A DNA stretch of 64,000 nucleotides from Didymella arachidicola (Eukaryota; Ascomycota; Dothideomycetes; Pleosporales; Didymellaceae): positions 1,488,001-1,552,000 of the forward strand of contig CM049993.1 in assembly GCA_016630955.3 (NCBI GenBank). The letters run 5' to 3'. Made by a program: the position numbers and the translations under genes. Below are positions 18,560 to 29,382 of the stretch, piece by piece. The notes under the pieces are model-generated. The model did no database searches. It was given only the letters and a program-made list of their open reading frames with translations, and was not told the origin of the DNA. Numbering within the stretch: position 1 is the first letter of the stretch; each line of letters starts with the position of its first letter.

Positions 18560-20481
18560 GCGCTCAGGGGAATCGTGGGTGCTTGCTTTTTGGCCCTGGA
18601 ATGGACCCGAGTGGTGGGCAACTGGGATGTGAGTGATCTGTTAAGATGGTGGTGTGGAGGTCGTGAGTAAGAACTGATACTGCGCAAGTCAATGTGGTCA
18701 CATTGACGACCTCGTGGTTTGAATGCGGCGTTGAACGCCGTGCCTAAACTGTTCGGCACTTTATTTGGTAGACTGTTCGGTAGCATGGTAGCATGGAAGA
18801 TATCCGTGCTTTGTTGTAGCCTAACTGCACTTGCTAGTGCATGTGAACATTTGATCCGACTTAGCTGGATTCGCTGCTTCGAGCGTGCTTCTACCGCAAG
18901 CCCTTGTGTCAAGGACAACTTCCAGTGAACACAAGGAGTGTCGTGTATAACTGTCAAGCATGATCATTACAGTGGCTGCAGGATCCGCGTATAGAACAAA
19001 CGTATTAGGGTTGTCATGGTCCGGTCATCAAGTATGATATGATTTTGTTTTTTGGATTACATAAAAGCAGACACCTAGGCAGAAAATCATGACGCAGCAA
19101 CGACGACACCTAGATCTTTCAATATTAATACAAAGCTCAGCTAATATGCGTGTTTCTACACTGACAAGTTTACAGGCTCCACAATCATCATAATGTTGTC
19201 TTGCTGTGCAGGGTTGTGCACTCGCAACCGCATAACGACACTAGCGAATCGCAAAGCTGACATGTACGAGATCGAGTTATCCCTTCGCCTTCTCACAAAC
19301 AGGGCGACAGCCGAACTCATGGGATTTATTGACATGGCTACCATCGTCAAATACGTGCTTAGTCAAGAGCCACGCTTTCAATACGCAAAGCTCGTCAGCT
19401 TCGTACGCCCTCATCAGCATAGATATCATCGGCACTTGCAGCAGATCATACCATCGAAGCTCTCCGGGAACAGCGCCCCATAGATCGCACAGGTACCATA
19501 CTCAAGCACAGCAATGACAACGACAGAGAGCTGGATTTGCCAAGCAACGTGGTCATTGAGAAAGCACCCCGACATTTGACCGTGATCGACAAGGAGCTCG
19601 AGACAGCCTACTAGCAAGTAAGGCATCGAGGCACTGCTTTTCGAGTATGTACACTCTGAAGTGTTTCTTCGATCTCCTCCCACCAGATACACAGCCACGC
19701 GTCGGCCACGAGCCCAGGGATATGGCGGTTGGTACTTTTCATACACCGATACACTTGGTGATAGGGGAAGCGTCAATGACTGGCTCGTCTTCTCGAAGAA
19801 CAGCACTGCTGAAACCTGCTATTGAGGACAGCTAGATTCATCATGTTATTTCTCAACATACTATCGATTCGGTTTGGTGATGCAGATTGTGGTCCCGGAC
19901 AAAAGGGCAAGATCTATTGTTCCTATGGAAGGCGATGTTGTATGGCAGTTTAGATGGAGCCAATACGCTTCAGTGGGTCACCAGGGTCGCGAAGTCTTTT
20001 AAACGTGCACGTTTCTTACTGTCCAGGAGACACCGTATGTCTTGAAGACGTCGCACGCTGCGCGATAGAGAGGTGGGAGAAGAGGGACACTGAGGAGAGG
20101 TGCGCTTACTGTGAAGCTCCTCCATTGCTGTGAGGATCGTGCAAACCCCAAGAGAATCATTGACCAGAAGTAGCTGTGAAGATGGCGGCCATGATATCAT
20201 ATATAGTGACTGAATCGAGACATTGTCTATAGAGTGGAGCTTCATGATCAACCTCCAATCTGCAGTCCGTGACTGCCCCACGTTCGCGCTGTCTGCGAGT
20301 CGTCATCAATGCAGGCACTCTTGGCAGTCGCGGGACTCACCAAAACTTCGTGAACCTTGCCCCTCACGCAACAACACCACCCAAGCCTCCAATCGCCCCG
20401 CGCTCGCACATCTGACTCTGACTGAGTACTGTCCTACAGCTCAGTCGTCTGCCAAGAACCCTCCGCCTCTCCAACAGTTTT
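18560..20481. other. Gene-poor region of 1.9 kb, with a possible coding remnant
   Basis: No gene is recognised. The plus strand from 19193 to 19483 holds a 96-codon frame. A second frame from about 19420 to 19613 reads on as TILKHSNDNDRELDLPSNVV, with coding-like composition but no start and a frame change. Together they may be the remnant of an unknown gene. The last few hundred bases are the leader of the UFO1-like gene. Confidence 0.3.
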
Positions 20482-23400
20482 ATGCAGCCAGAGTCTCCCA
20501 ACGAATCCGAAAACGCCTACACACCACCAATCGCCTCCGACACTCTCCAAACTACCTCCCAGCATGGACAGCGCCGCGACGATGACCCGCAGCCTCCTCT
20601 GCAACCTCACTCAGGTGGGTCGCGAGGCAGGTCTGAGTCACCGTCCGGTGGCGATACACGCGACGCGACGCGTTCAGGGACGCCCAGCGCGGACGGCGAT
20701 GCTGAGACCGAGGGATTGAAAGGCCTCAGACTATCGACGCCTCCACCGAGGAACAGAATCGAAGAATACGAGAAAGCTTTGTCCCAATCAGCACAGAAGA
20801 ACCCCGAAGCGCCTCTTTTTGAAGTCATCAAGACAATTCGAAAACCTGACGACAAGCGTTCCCCTATTGCGCATCTGCCTAACGAAATCCTGATTCACGC
20901 CATTGCGCATCTGTCGCCGAATGATCTCGCCGCCGTTGCGCTTGTCTCTCGACGCTTCAACGACCTCGTCACCACGCCGCACGCATGGCAGGTGGCTTTT
21001 GCCCGCTACTTCCCAGGCCCAGCAGCCCTTGAGGATGCGGTCATCAATGCGAACCTGGAGGATAATGGCGAGATTGTGCGCTCTGAGAAGAGGAGGTTTA
21101 CCAGACTCACTGCATTGGCATCATGGCGGAGTGAATACATACTTCGCACAAAGATGCTGCGGTCATTGGTGCGTGGCAAGCCTATGCAGGACACTTCCAC
21201 CCCATCACGTGCTGGCCTTGTGCAGAGCATCTACCCAGTGGTGACATACGATGCCAAAACGTATACGACGATCAATCACATTCACGCTTCTTTCGGCTCC
21301 GGCCTGAACAAGAAGGAACCGCGGTTCATACACGGCGCTGATGATGTTGGCATGGTCACTGCGAGCGATCCGGTTGTTGCGAAGGTGGACTCGTGGGGCC
21401 AGAGTGATCCCAACTTCTACAGCCAGTTTTCGGAACGCTTCCCTGGTACCGCTGAATGGGGTCTGGGATCTGGCGAGGTAGTGGGACGTCCAAACGTCAT
21501 GGATGTTTCGCAACCTCACGGCATGATATATGGTCAGGGCTGTCCTGAAGGTTCTTGCTACTACCGCGCAACCGATGAGATGCGCGGTCGCTTTGTCGCC
21601 GAGCCTTTGGACTTCACAAAACCCGAGTTTGGAATACCGAAGCTTGGAGTTGATGGCGGAGCCATCTGCTGCGTCTGGGTTGCCAAGTCCAACACAATTC
21701 CCACGCTCTCTGAAGGTACCATTGGCATGATGATGGGCTCAGCGGCGGGTGTCGTCACTGCGTGCAGTCTCGGCACCGACGGCGTGAAAGCATCGCGCTT
21801 AGCCAAGGGCGAGCTTACTGCTCGGTGGATTCTCAGTCCTGGAGTTCCAATCGTGTCCATTGTGGTGGATGACAATTACTCCACTAAACGGCAGACCCAG
21901 AATCGCATCTGGGCCGTGGCTCTCAACGCACTCGGCGAGCTTTTCTACCTAACAAAATTCCCGACTCGAAGCCAAGCCACCACTACTGACATCACAGAGC
22001 CTACCGAGTATCTAGCTTGGCTCACCGGGCGCAGTGTCTACTGGAATTTGATCGAGCCCAGCAGGCGTGTGGCGCGTCCAGATCCGTACAGTGATGCCGA
22101 GGTCGATGGAAGCTATTCTCCTCGCACGTCGTGGGACGGTATGTGCCTGGGCAAGCAGCAGCTTGTCGCAGAGACAAGGGAAATTCAGCAGTATCTGCGA
22201 AGACCACCGAAGGAGTTTCGAAAGACCTGTTTAGGCTGGGACATGCGCAGGCGCCTTGAGGTCGACTTTGCTGGCGATGATGGCAACTATGCTGGTGAAG
22301 CGATGGTCGTCTTCGATTGCGGTCTTGATGAAGGCAACGTTGCTGATATCACACGCTACACACGATGGAGGTCGAGCGAGAAGGACAAGAGCACGGCCAC
22401 TTCTACAAGGACTGCCACCCCGCAGATCTCTCAGAATCCGTCGTTGTTTGGCGGAGGCGCTGCTGGTACGCCAGAGCCTGTTCAAGTCCCATTGCGCAAC
22501 CGCAGCTCCTCCTATATGTCTTCTAATAGCTCGCCAGAGCGTGCTAGCCTCGTAGAAGAGTGGCGTTCCTCCAAACTCAGCTTCGGCGGCTTCAAGAATA
22601 CTCGCCTCAGTGTAACGGCGCTGGACAACTCGACTTTTTCGACGCTTACACTGTCGGAAGACCCAGCGCTAGGATTCTCTACAGCTTCAACAGCCTCGTC
22701 GCCGTACGCATCGCCCATGTCGATTGCAAGCCAGCCAGCATCGCCTGCGGACATCCCAGGTCAGCGCGCTCGCTTTCTCGCGGCGGGTACAAAAACTGGT
22801 GTGGTCCTGATCTGGGATATCAGATCGCCCGTTTCACGCTCATCTGAATTTTGCAACACCATTGAGCCACTGCGAATTATCTACACTGACTCACCGGAGA
22901 TCTCATCCCTGGCTCTGACCTCCCTCTACCTCGTTGCTGGCGGCAACGATGGTCTTGTGCAGGCGTGGGACCCGCTTGCATCCAGCATGTCACCCATCAC
23001 AACCCTTCACTCACGCCATGCATCTCGGGCTCGAAGACGACTCGTTCAAGCACAAGCATCCGCTCAAGGAGTCGGTATTAACATGTTCGCCGCCGGTGCT
23101 GTCTTCCTCGACCCAGATCCGACAGTTCTTCGCGGCGCTGTCTCGCTCGGTAATCAGTTTCGATGGTGGAGCTTCAGCTCATCGGCAGTTGATCAATACA
23201 AGAGTAGCAAGCGCCGCTTGCGTCGCACTGAGCGCGGTGTCAACCATGCCAACGAGCGCTTCGTTGGGACAAGTCGCGTCAACTTGAAGGGCTACATCGA
23301 GAATGAGCAATTCGAGCTCGAACGCGACAAGGTCCAGAGGCGCAAGCAGGCCGAACGACACGCAGCACGCTACGGAACCGAACTACTTGAGGATGAGGAT

Positions 23401-23907
23401 GAGGCCCTGGCTTACGCTCTGCTGTTGTCACAGGAGAATGCTGAAGCAGAGGAGCGGAAGCGCCGTGAAAGCGAGTTCGAGGAGCTATCTCGACAAGAAA
23501 CAATCAAGCCCGAACCCAGCAAGCATACCCATCCCTCTCCGCACAACAGCACCGCTGCGAATGAAGACGAGCTCGACCCCGACATCGCAGAAGCTATTCG
23601 CCTCTCCCTGGCAGAAAGCACGGGCGCCGACCCCTTCTACGACGACGAGTCCTCACCCTACGACATCCCAATCAAGTACGCTAAGGGCAAGAAGCCAGCA
23701 CCCAACTCGCCCTGGAACACGCCAGCTAAGAAGGGCAAGGCGAACGGCAGCTCGAGCAACAACAACGAGCTCAGCGACCTCGAGTTCGCCATGCAGTTGA
23801 GTCTTGCTGAGGAGCAGAGCAAGAAGGATATGGAGCAGGATGAGTTTCCGGCTCTGAGCCCGAAGCCTGGTGGTGGAAAGGGCAAGGGCAAGGCGAGGGG
23901 TTGGTGA
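20482..23907 (+). CDS. UFO1: F-box protein with C-terminal UIMs, Ufo1-like
   Basis: Single exon, 1141 aa. The F-box lies at residues ~128-172 (IAHLPNEILIHAIAHL), followed by a long beta-propeller-like region containing WD-type segments (TGVVLIWDIRSP, DGLVQAWDPL). Three ubiquitin-interacting motifs lie near the C-terminus: EALAYALLLSQE (~972), DIAEAIRLSLAES (~1033) and DLEFAMQLSLAEE (~1098). Yeast Ufo1 has the same order: F-box, WD repeats and three UIMs. It is the SCF receptor for Ho endonuclease and is turned over through its UIMs. The N-terminal 120 residues are disordered and Ser/Pro-rich. Orthology is inferred from the architecture. Confidence 0.85.
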   Translation: MQPESPNESENAYTPPIASDTLQTTSQHGQRRDDDPQPPLQPHSGGSRGRSESPSGGDTRDATRSGTPSADGDAETEGLKGLRLSTPPPRNRIEEYEKALSQSAQKNPEAPLFEVIKTIRKPDDKRSPIAHLPNEILIHAIAHLSPNDLAAVALVSRRFNDLVTTPHAWQVAFARYFPGPAALEDAVINANLEDNGEIVRSEKRRFTRLTALASWRSEYILRTKMLRSLVRGKPMQDTSTPSRAGLVQSIYPVVTYDAKTYTTINHIHASFGSGLNKKEPRFIHGADDVGMVTASDPVVAKVDSWGQSDPNFYSQFSERFPGTAEWGLGSGEVVGRPNVMDVSQPHGMIYGQGCPEGSCYYRATDEMRGRFVAEPLDFTKPEFGIPKLGVDGGAICCVWVAKSNTIPTLSEGTIGMMMGSAAGVVTACSLGTDGVKASRLAKGELTARWILSPGVPIVSIVVDDNYSTKRQTQNRIWAVALNALGELFYLTKFPTRSQATTTDITEPTEYLAWLTGRSVYWNLIEPSRRVARPDPYSDAEVDGSYSPRTSWDGMCLGKQQLVAETREIQQYLRRPPKEFRKTCLGWDMRRRLEVDFAGDDGNYAGEAMVVFDCGLDEGNVADITRYTRWRSSEKDKSTATSTRTATPQISQNPSLFGGGAAGTPEPVQVPLRNRSSSYMSSNSSPERASLVEEWRSSKLSFGGFKNTRLSVTALDNSTFSTLTLSEDPALGFSTASTASSPYASPMSIASQPASPADIPGQRARFLAAGTKTGVVLIWDIRSPVSRSSEFCNTIEPLRIIYTDSPEISSLALTSLYLVAGGNDGLVQAWDPLASSMSPITTLHSRHASRARRRLVQAQASAQGVGINMFAAGAVFLDPDPTVLRGAVSLGNQFRWWSFSSSAVDQYKSSKRRLRRTERGVNHANERFVGTSRVNLKGYIENEQFELERDKVQRRKQAERHAARYGTELLEDEDEALAYALLLSQENAEAEERKRRESEFEELSRQETIKPEPSKHTHPSPHNSTAANEDELDPDIAEAIRLSLAESTGADPFYDDESSPYDIPIKYAKGKKPAPNSPWNTPAKKGKANGSSSNNNELSDLEFAMQLSLAEEQSKKDMEQDEFPALSPKPGGGKGKGKARGW

Positions 23908-24456
23908 GGGTTGTTTGGTCGTTTCTCGGGCTCTGTTTGATAATACCTTTTGCTTTCGATAGGAATCTGTTGTGTTTGCTTCTCGAGTCTGGCTATGCGT
24001 TAGCGCTGTAGTCTACTTCTCTTATCCGGAGATGCCGTGGCGGGTCTGATATTTAATTTGCTCATTCTCGACACGAGTTCGCAGTCATGTCTATTTCGCT
24101 CATGCTCAAAGTGACACTCGATGTTCGCATGACAATCGCCTCGAACGCAGTCTTGATTACTGATTTGTCCGTTCTGGACATACTGTGCATGTGGCTCATG
24201 ACACAATGGGTCTTTCCCAGAGAGCCAGGGGCTAGACAGTCTTTTGCTCGACCGAGGACGACACGCAACAAGTATCTGAAGTCTTGTATATTGCTACTCT
24301 CCCGAATACATTGACGAAAGTAAGTATTCCCCTAAAGGTATCATCCTCCCCTCCGTACCACAAGCAAAACGCAACGCTAGAACGCAGCAAAAAAAAACAA
24401 AAAAAAAACAAGAACCATATATTGTACAAGAGAATCTCATCGCTCCGAGCCTCTTG
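23908..24456. other. Convergent intergenic region
   Basis: 549 bp between the 3' ends of the UFO1-like and LST4 genes. An A-rich stretch at about 24389-24411 is the only feature. Confidence 0.5.
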
Positions 24457-27400
24457 TCACTCCACCTCCGACAGCCACCTCCTCACGCCCTCCTTGAGGC
24501 TAGAATCCGTATAAGTCCTCTGATTCACAGTCCTAACGCTCTTCTCCTCGCCACCGTCTGCATCCTTCACCCCGTTCCGCTCCGCAGTAACGTTTTTGAC
24601 CACCGTCTCCAGCGCGTCGAAAATGACGCCCTTGCAGTCCGTCTGCGGGACCTCGATGTGCGCGCTTCCTACGCCGGCGACGTCCGAGTCTGCGCGTGTA
24701 TTTCTGCGTCCGCGGCGGGAGCTCGAGCGGCTGGATTGGGTTGAGTTGACGCGTGTGGAGTCGCCGGAGCGGGCGAGGACGCGGTCGATGCCTTCGATTA
24801 GGACGGCGTCGAAGTCCATGATTGGCTCTTCGTCGAATTTTTCTGCGAGGTGGATTTCCGTGGGCATTGGGGCTACGGGGGAGGATGTGTAGGGGTTGCC
24901 GTACTGGGAGCGGCCGGGTGGCATGCCGGCGACGCCGGGGGTGAGGGCTGTGGGCTGGTATGTTGGGGCTGGTATGAGGCGGACGAGGCGGCGCAGGCTG
25001 AGGCGCTTGATGGAGAAGGTGCGTGTGTCTGCGACGAGTGCTGAGCAGACGTCTACCCAGCGCTCTAATGGGCCTGTTTCGACAGAGGGTGTTGTGGCTG
25101 AGGTGATGGGTGTGGGCTCGGCAGACATGGCGCGCTTGATGTCTCGCTCGAGCGTGGCGTATGGCTTGATTGCCTGGATTGCGAAGTCGGGGTGGAACTG
25201 CGAGAGCCAGCCCGCAGCATTGACAGGCTGCTCGGGCTCGTTGAAAGGCATCGAGAGGATGGATGATTCTCCAAAGCTGGATCCATGCTGGCTGCCTACC
25301 GAACCTGCGCCACCAAAGATGGGAGACTGCAGGGGCGAGCCGAAGTCTGGAAGCGCGATATCAACATCGATAACCCCATCCTTCTCATTGACTGACAGCT
25401 TGAGTTGCGAGTCATAGGTCTTTGGTCGCTCAGGAATAGGCCGTGCTGCAGAAGCAGGAACGCCGCTCGACGTATTGATTGGGAACCGTTCAGACGGTAT
25501 TTTAGTGGCCGAGTTCGCACTGGTTCCTGGTGTTTCATATGGTTCACCTTCCTCGAAGACGCCTTCCTCAAGAGCAAGCCCCCGAGTCTCATGGACCATC
25601 TGCTCGAGCTGTGATCGAGGTCGTTCCTGCCCGCGGAACCCAACACCGTCGTCAGTGGTCTGCAGGTAAGTGCTGCCATCGGTCGAAGAGTTGCGTCTCC
25701 CACCGCTCCAGAAATTCATGAAACCACTCCAACGACTGTTACTGCTCGAGTCGTTGCTCGCCAGGCTAGTCTGGCCAGTCCCACTCCTCTGCAGAGTGTT
25801 GATCAGGTTCGCTGACGCTAAGCTATCGCTGCTTTCCGGCCTATAGTCTGCAATTGGCGCACCAGACCTAGTCCTTGGCAGCGTGAAGTGTGCGATAGGG
25901 ACAGCACTTTGTGGCGCCGCAGTCGATGACGAAAGTATTGCATTCTGACTTGGGCCAGCACCATCAGACATTGATGGCAAGACAAGGCTTGTGCGTATTG
26001 AGTGTGTTGAGGAACGCCGTGAGTGTGCCGGAGGCTTTGCAGCATCTGAAGGCTCAACAACAGCCGACACCGAGCGGTGGTGCGAGGCATTGGCAGGTGT
26101 ATCATCTATATTACTGGACGTAGGCGGCTGCAGTCCAATGCTGGTCATGCTGAGTTTCTCTCGTGGCCGTCTATTGATCTGGCGCCGCAGTGACTGCTTC
26201 CTTGAGGGAGGCATATTAGTCGGCGGAGACTGCGAATAGGCTCTATGCGAAGCCGAAGTGCTTGGCCGCACAATGTTGACAGCATCGCTGATGACAGGCG
26301 AGTTTGGCGGCAGGAAAGCGGCCAGAAGAAAGATCAGTGTCCTTGCCGCCATCTTATCTGGAGACACTATGACAGTGCGGTTCGGTATGACGATGTTCTC
26401 ACCAACAGTGGCCTTCTGCTGCTCTCGATGGCGTTTGCGAGCCCATTTCGGCCCCAATATGCTGAGCCACTCAGTATGGTTTCCAAGAAAGGCTGTGAGC
26501 AGGTTAAAAAAGAAGAAATTCTGCTCTCGCTTTCCAGCCCATTTACCAAGCCACCTTGCTTCTTCACGCCACACGCCCCATTTACCCTGGCCTGTCATGA
26601 CGCGAGGTATACGCATGCCACTGACTACGCGGTTACCAGTCAGCTCTGCCGCAGCCTGAATCTCCTTGTCGAACATGAGCGCATTTGGTTGAAGGCGTAA
26701 GGGAGGTCTGCGTCCTATTTGTGGTGGACCTTCGCGAAGGCTTGCTCGGGAAGGTGCTCGGCGGTGTTGTGGCTGATCAGGTGGTGACATGGCGACTGGA
26801 GCCTTGAAGTGGGCAGAGATGCGCTCCTGAACCACGTGCTGAAGACTCGTGAGGGCACGCATAATTACGTCCCAGTGCTGGCCGACAACGTCAACACGGT
26901 CGTCAACGTGACTGCTCAGTACTGATGAGATGATTGAGTCTGTCGCCGTGTTCGGATCGATGAACGCCCATCCCGCACGTCTATCTGAGTCGAGTGAAGA
27001 CCCAAGGGAATCTTGTCCCGGGGCCGAGGTCGACAAATGCCCTGGAGTCTTCGATGCCGATCGGAGATTCGGACTCTGTGCGATTGGAAGGTGCAAGATG
27101 ATGGTGATGGCGTACATGGGGGTCTTGCGGGGTTGGTTGATGTGTGTTGGTTTCTGGGGACCAGCCTTGGGATTCGCATTGGCCTGTGGAAAGGGGAAGC
27201 CACCGTCCTGTGGCTGGGTAGCCGGCGCGTTTGTTGGTGTGCGAGCATCGACACTGTCGTCGGGGCTGGGGACAGAGAACATGCGGGTGATGAAGATGGT
27301 CCGACGTTTCGGTTCTTTGGAGACGCTTCCGCTCGACGAGGCACGCGGGAGATCTGAAGGCAGGTTCGAGGGCGTGAACGACTTGGCTAGATTGCTCCTC

Positions 27401-28149
27401 CTTCGAAACCCGTCACCACGCCCCAGAGAGCCAGACACTTCGTGTATGCTGGGCCCAAGCACGGTGGGCTCTGGCTTGGACTCGAGCGGCACAATGTGCA
27501 TCTTGTTGGAATTGCCGCGGTAGGTCATGCTCGTGCTGCCGAACATGCATTCGAGGCACGTGTTGACGAGATCGGACGACTCTCTGGCGCGTGCCTGTGC
27601 CTGCGCCTGGATCTGAGCGTGCTCGTCGATGTTTGGCATGGACGATATGGAGGAGCCGCGTGTCCGTGTGCGCGAGAAGCTGCTCACGGTGGGCGACCTG
27701 GGCGAGGCTTCGGCGACAAGCGAGGTGCGACGAGCGTGCAGGCCTCCCAGGGACGGCCCGGCGGTGCTGGCAGTTGCAGCGTTGGAGGCGCCAAAGGGTC
27801 TCGCTGCACGCGTCTGGATGGGCGATTCGGCGCGCGGCGGGACGGGCTTGCTGTCGAACAGCACCGTCTTGGCCATGTGTGCGAAGTCATCCTGGGCGAT
27901 GATGATGCGGACGTCGCGCGGGCACTCGAGGTCGATCTCAGGGAGGGGCCCGTCGTGGCCGCTGCCCGGGGTCAATGGCGCTGAGTGCAGCGGGTACGGG
28001 AGGCCGTCGGGGTGGAAGAGGGTGCTGGTGTCCGGGTACAGCAGATGGCGCGTGTGCGACTCCTCGGTGGCCGAGTCGAGCGTGGTGGTGGGCGCGGGGC
28101 TGTTGGCGGGGTTGCTGTTGCCTTTGCGGCTGAAGAACTGGCCGATCAT
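24457..28149 (-). CDS. LST4: Folliculin-interacting protein homologue Lst4
   Basis: Single exon, 1230 aa against 828 in yeast. The FNIP/Lst4 family is a longin-DENN protein. With folliculin (Lst7) it forms a GAP for the Rag GTPase Gtr2 at the vacuole and so activates TORC1. Recognisable blocks are DVRIIIAQDDF (~80), the CLECMFGSTSMTYRGNSNKM segment (~200), a block starting IFITRMFSVP (~285), YAITIILHLP (~350), and the DENN-region block FFFFNLLTAFLGNHTEWLSI (~565). Long Ser-rich linkers separate them, as in other filamentous fungi. It is on the same strand as IML1, 1.2 kb downstream of it. The ATG at 28149 begins MIGQFFSRK. Confidence 0.85.
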   Translation of the reverse strand: MIGQFFSRKGNSNPANSPAPTTTLDSATEESHTRHLLYPDTSTLFHPDGLPYPLHSAPLTPGSGHDGPLPEIDLECPRDVRIIIAQDDFAHMAKTVLFDSKPVPPRAESPIQTRAARPFGASNAATASTAGPSLGGLHARRTSLVAEASPRSPTVSSFSRTRTRGSSISSMPNIDEHAQIQAQAQARARESSDLVNTCLECMFGSTSMTYRGNSNKMHIVPLESKPEPTVLGPSIHEVSGSLGRGDGFRRRSNLAKSFTPSNLPSDLPRASSSGSVSKEPKRRTIFITRMFSVPSPDDSVDARTPTNAPATQPQDGGFPFPQANANPKAGPQKPTHINQPRKTPMYAITIILHLPIAQSPNLRSASKTPGHLSTSAPGQDSLGSSLDSDRRAGWAFIDPNTATDSIISSVLSSHVDDRVDVVGQHWDVIMRALTSLQHVVQERISAHFKAPVAMSPPDQPQHRRAPSRASLREGPPQIGRRPPLRLQPNALMFDKEIQAAAELTGNRVVSGMRIPRVMTGQGKWGVWREEARWLGKWAGKREQNFFFFNLLTAFLGNHTEWLSILGPKWARKRHREQQKATVGENIVIPNRTVIVSPDKMAARTLIFLLAAFLPPNSPVISDAVNIVRPSTSASHRAYSQSPPTNMPPSRKQSLRRQINRRPREKLSMTSIGLQPPTSSNIDDTPANASHHRSVSAVVEPSDAAKPPAHSRRSSTHSIRTSLVLPSMSDGAGPSQNAILSSSTAAPQSAVPIAHFTLPRTRSGAPIADYRPESSDSLASANLINTLQRSGTGQTSLASNDSSSNSRWSGFMNFWSGGRRNSSTDGSTYLQTTDDGVGFRGQERPRSQLEQMVHETRGLALEEGVFEEGEPYETPGTSANSATKIPSERFPINTSSGVPASAARPIPERPKTYDSQLKLSVNEKDGVIDVDIALPDFGSPLQSPIFGGAGSVGSQHGSSFGESSILSMPFNEPEQPVNAAGWLSQFHPDFAIQAIKPYATLERDIKRAMSAEPTPITSATTPSVETGPLERWVDVCSALVADTRTFSIKRLSLRRLVRLIPAPTYQPTALTPGVAGMPPGRSQYGNPYTSSPVAPMPTEIHLAEKFDEEPIMDFDAVLIEGIDRVLARSGDSTRVNSTQSSRSSSRRGRRNTRADSDVAGVGSAHIEVPQTDCKGVIFDALETVVKNVTAERNGVKDADGGEEKSVRTVNQRTYTDSSLKEGVRRWLSEVE

Positions 28150-29382
28150 GTCGTGCAGCGGGCGGGCTCGTCAGAGTCTGCGGGCCCGCATTCCCCTCAG
28201 CAGTTGTTCAGGAAGGCGTAGCTGGTGTGGTAACAGCGCGCGGAATGCCGTCTGCAGCGCGGGCAACACATGGCAGAGAGCGCTCGAGGAGTGCGCCGGC
28301 GGGGTGGGCAAGGCGTGGGGCGGTATGGAGCAGCAGCGAGGCGAAACAGGCGCGCCGAGGGGTCGCGTGCGTGAGAGAGAAGCAGAGGCGCGAGGGTGGG
28401 TCGACGATCAAGCGTCGAGTGGAGACTGTTGCGACGCTGCTAGGCGACGCTGGAGAGCCACTGGCGGCGCGCTGCTTAGTTATGAGAGAGCGGTGTACGC
28501 GCATACGTCTACACCACTCACGGCCGCAGCCATGATCCTTCACACGGCCGAACGACAGCAGCGGAAGCCACTCACAGCCCGTCCGCCACGACGGCCGCTC
28601 CCAGTCCCGTTATCAGCCATCGGTCAACACCGTTGGTTGTGCTGCCATCACCGCCCCGTCATTGTCCCACCCGGCTCATCAGCCTTCCTGCATCTCCCTC
28701 AAGTCCACGCCGCAGATCAAGCCAGGATACCCCAGACTCCAGACCCCAGACGCGCCCGTCCAGTCTGCTCCTACATCGGCTTCGCAAGCAGACTACCATA
28801 GGACACCTTTTTTTGGGCACTTGATGGACGTCACCCTCTCGATAAACTAACACTCCGGAAATTGCGTCGTGACAAAGAGCCATGAACGACCAACCCCAGC
28901 TTGTGACCTACCACTACTAGAGGCTATAGGGGGGAGGGAGTCGGTGTGTGGTCTGCCTAATGACTTTCGTATGAATTCAACGGTTGCTTATCAGCACGTG
29001 TGGCTCGCTGCATACGCATGCAGCCAATCCAGTTCAGGGAGCCTTTACAACCTCGCCTAAACACACCACTCGTCAACCGCAATCGGCTACATTCCAGCCG
29101 CTTGGTCAATGTTGCTGTCAAGATCAACAGGGACGCATGTCGATGGATATCTAGCGTCCTAGGAAGAGCTGCTAGAACATGACGACAATCTCACGAATGT
29201 TGTGATGTCGCATTTAGTCATACTGGAGTCAAGTCATTGTGGACTTGTGAACAAGGTGACATCTATGTGATGGTGGCAAAGGCGAGATGAGAAGGCAACT
29301 GTTAACACTTGAAGACAAGAATGCTTGACATGAGAGCTGCTTCCACCTCAAACATGTTGTACACTGAAGACGTCCCCAGCCT
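28150..29382. other. Intergenic region IML1-LST4
   Basis: 1.2 kb between the stop of IML1 and the start of LST4, both on the minus strand. It must hold the LST4 promoter. The GC-rich frames near 28200-28800 are not conserved. Nothing else seen. Confidence 0.45.

Noticed and set aside
24389..24411. A-rich run as a Pol III terminator for a minus-strand RNA gene
   Set aside because: No tRNA, 5S or snRNA features lie upstream on that strand.
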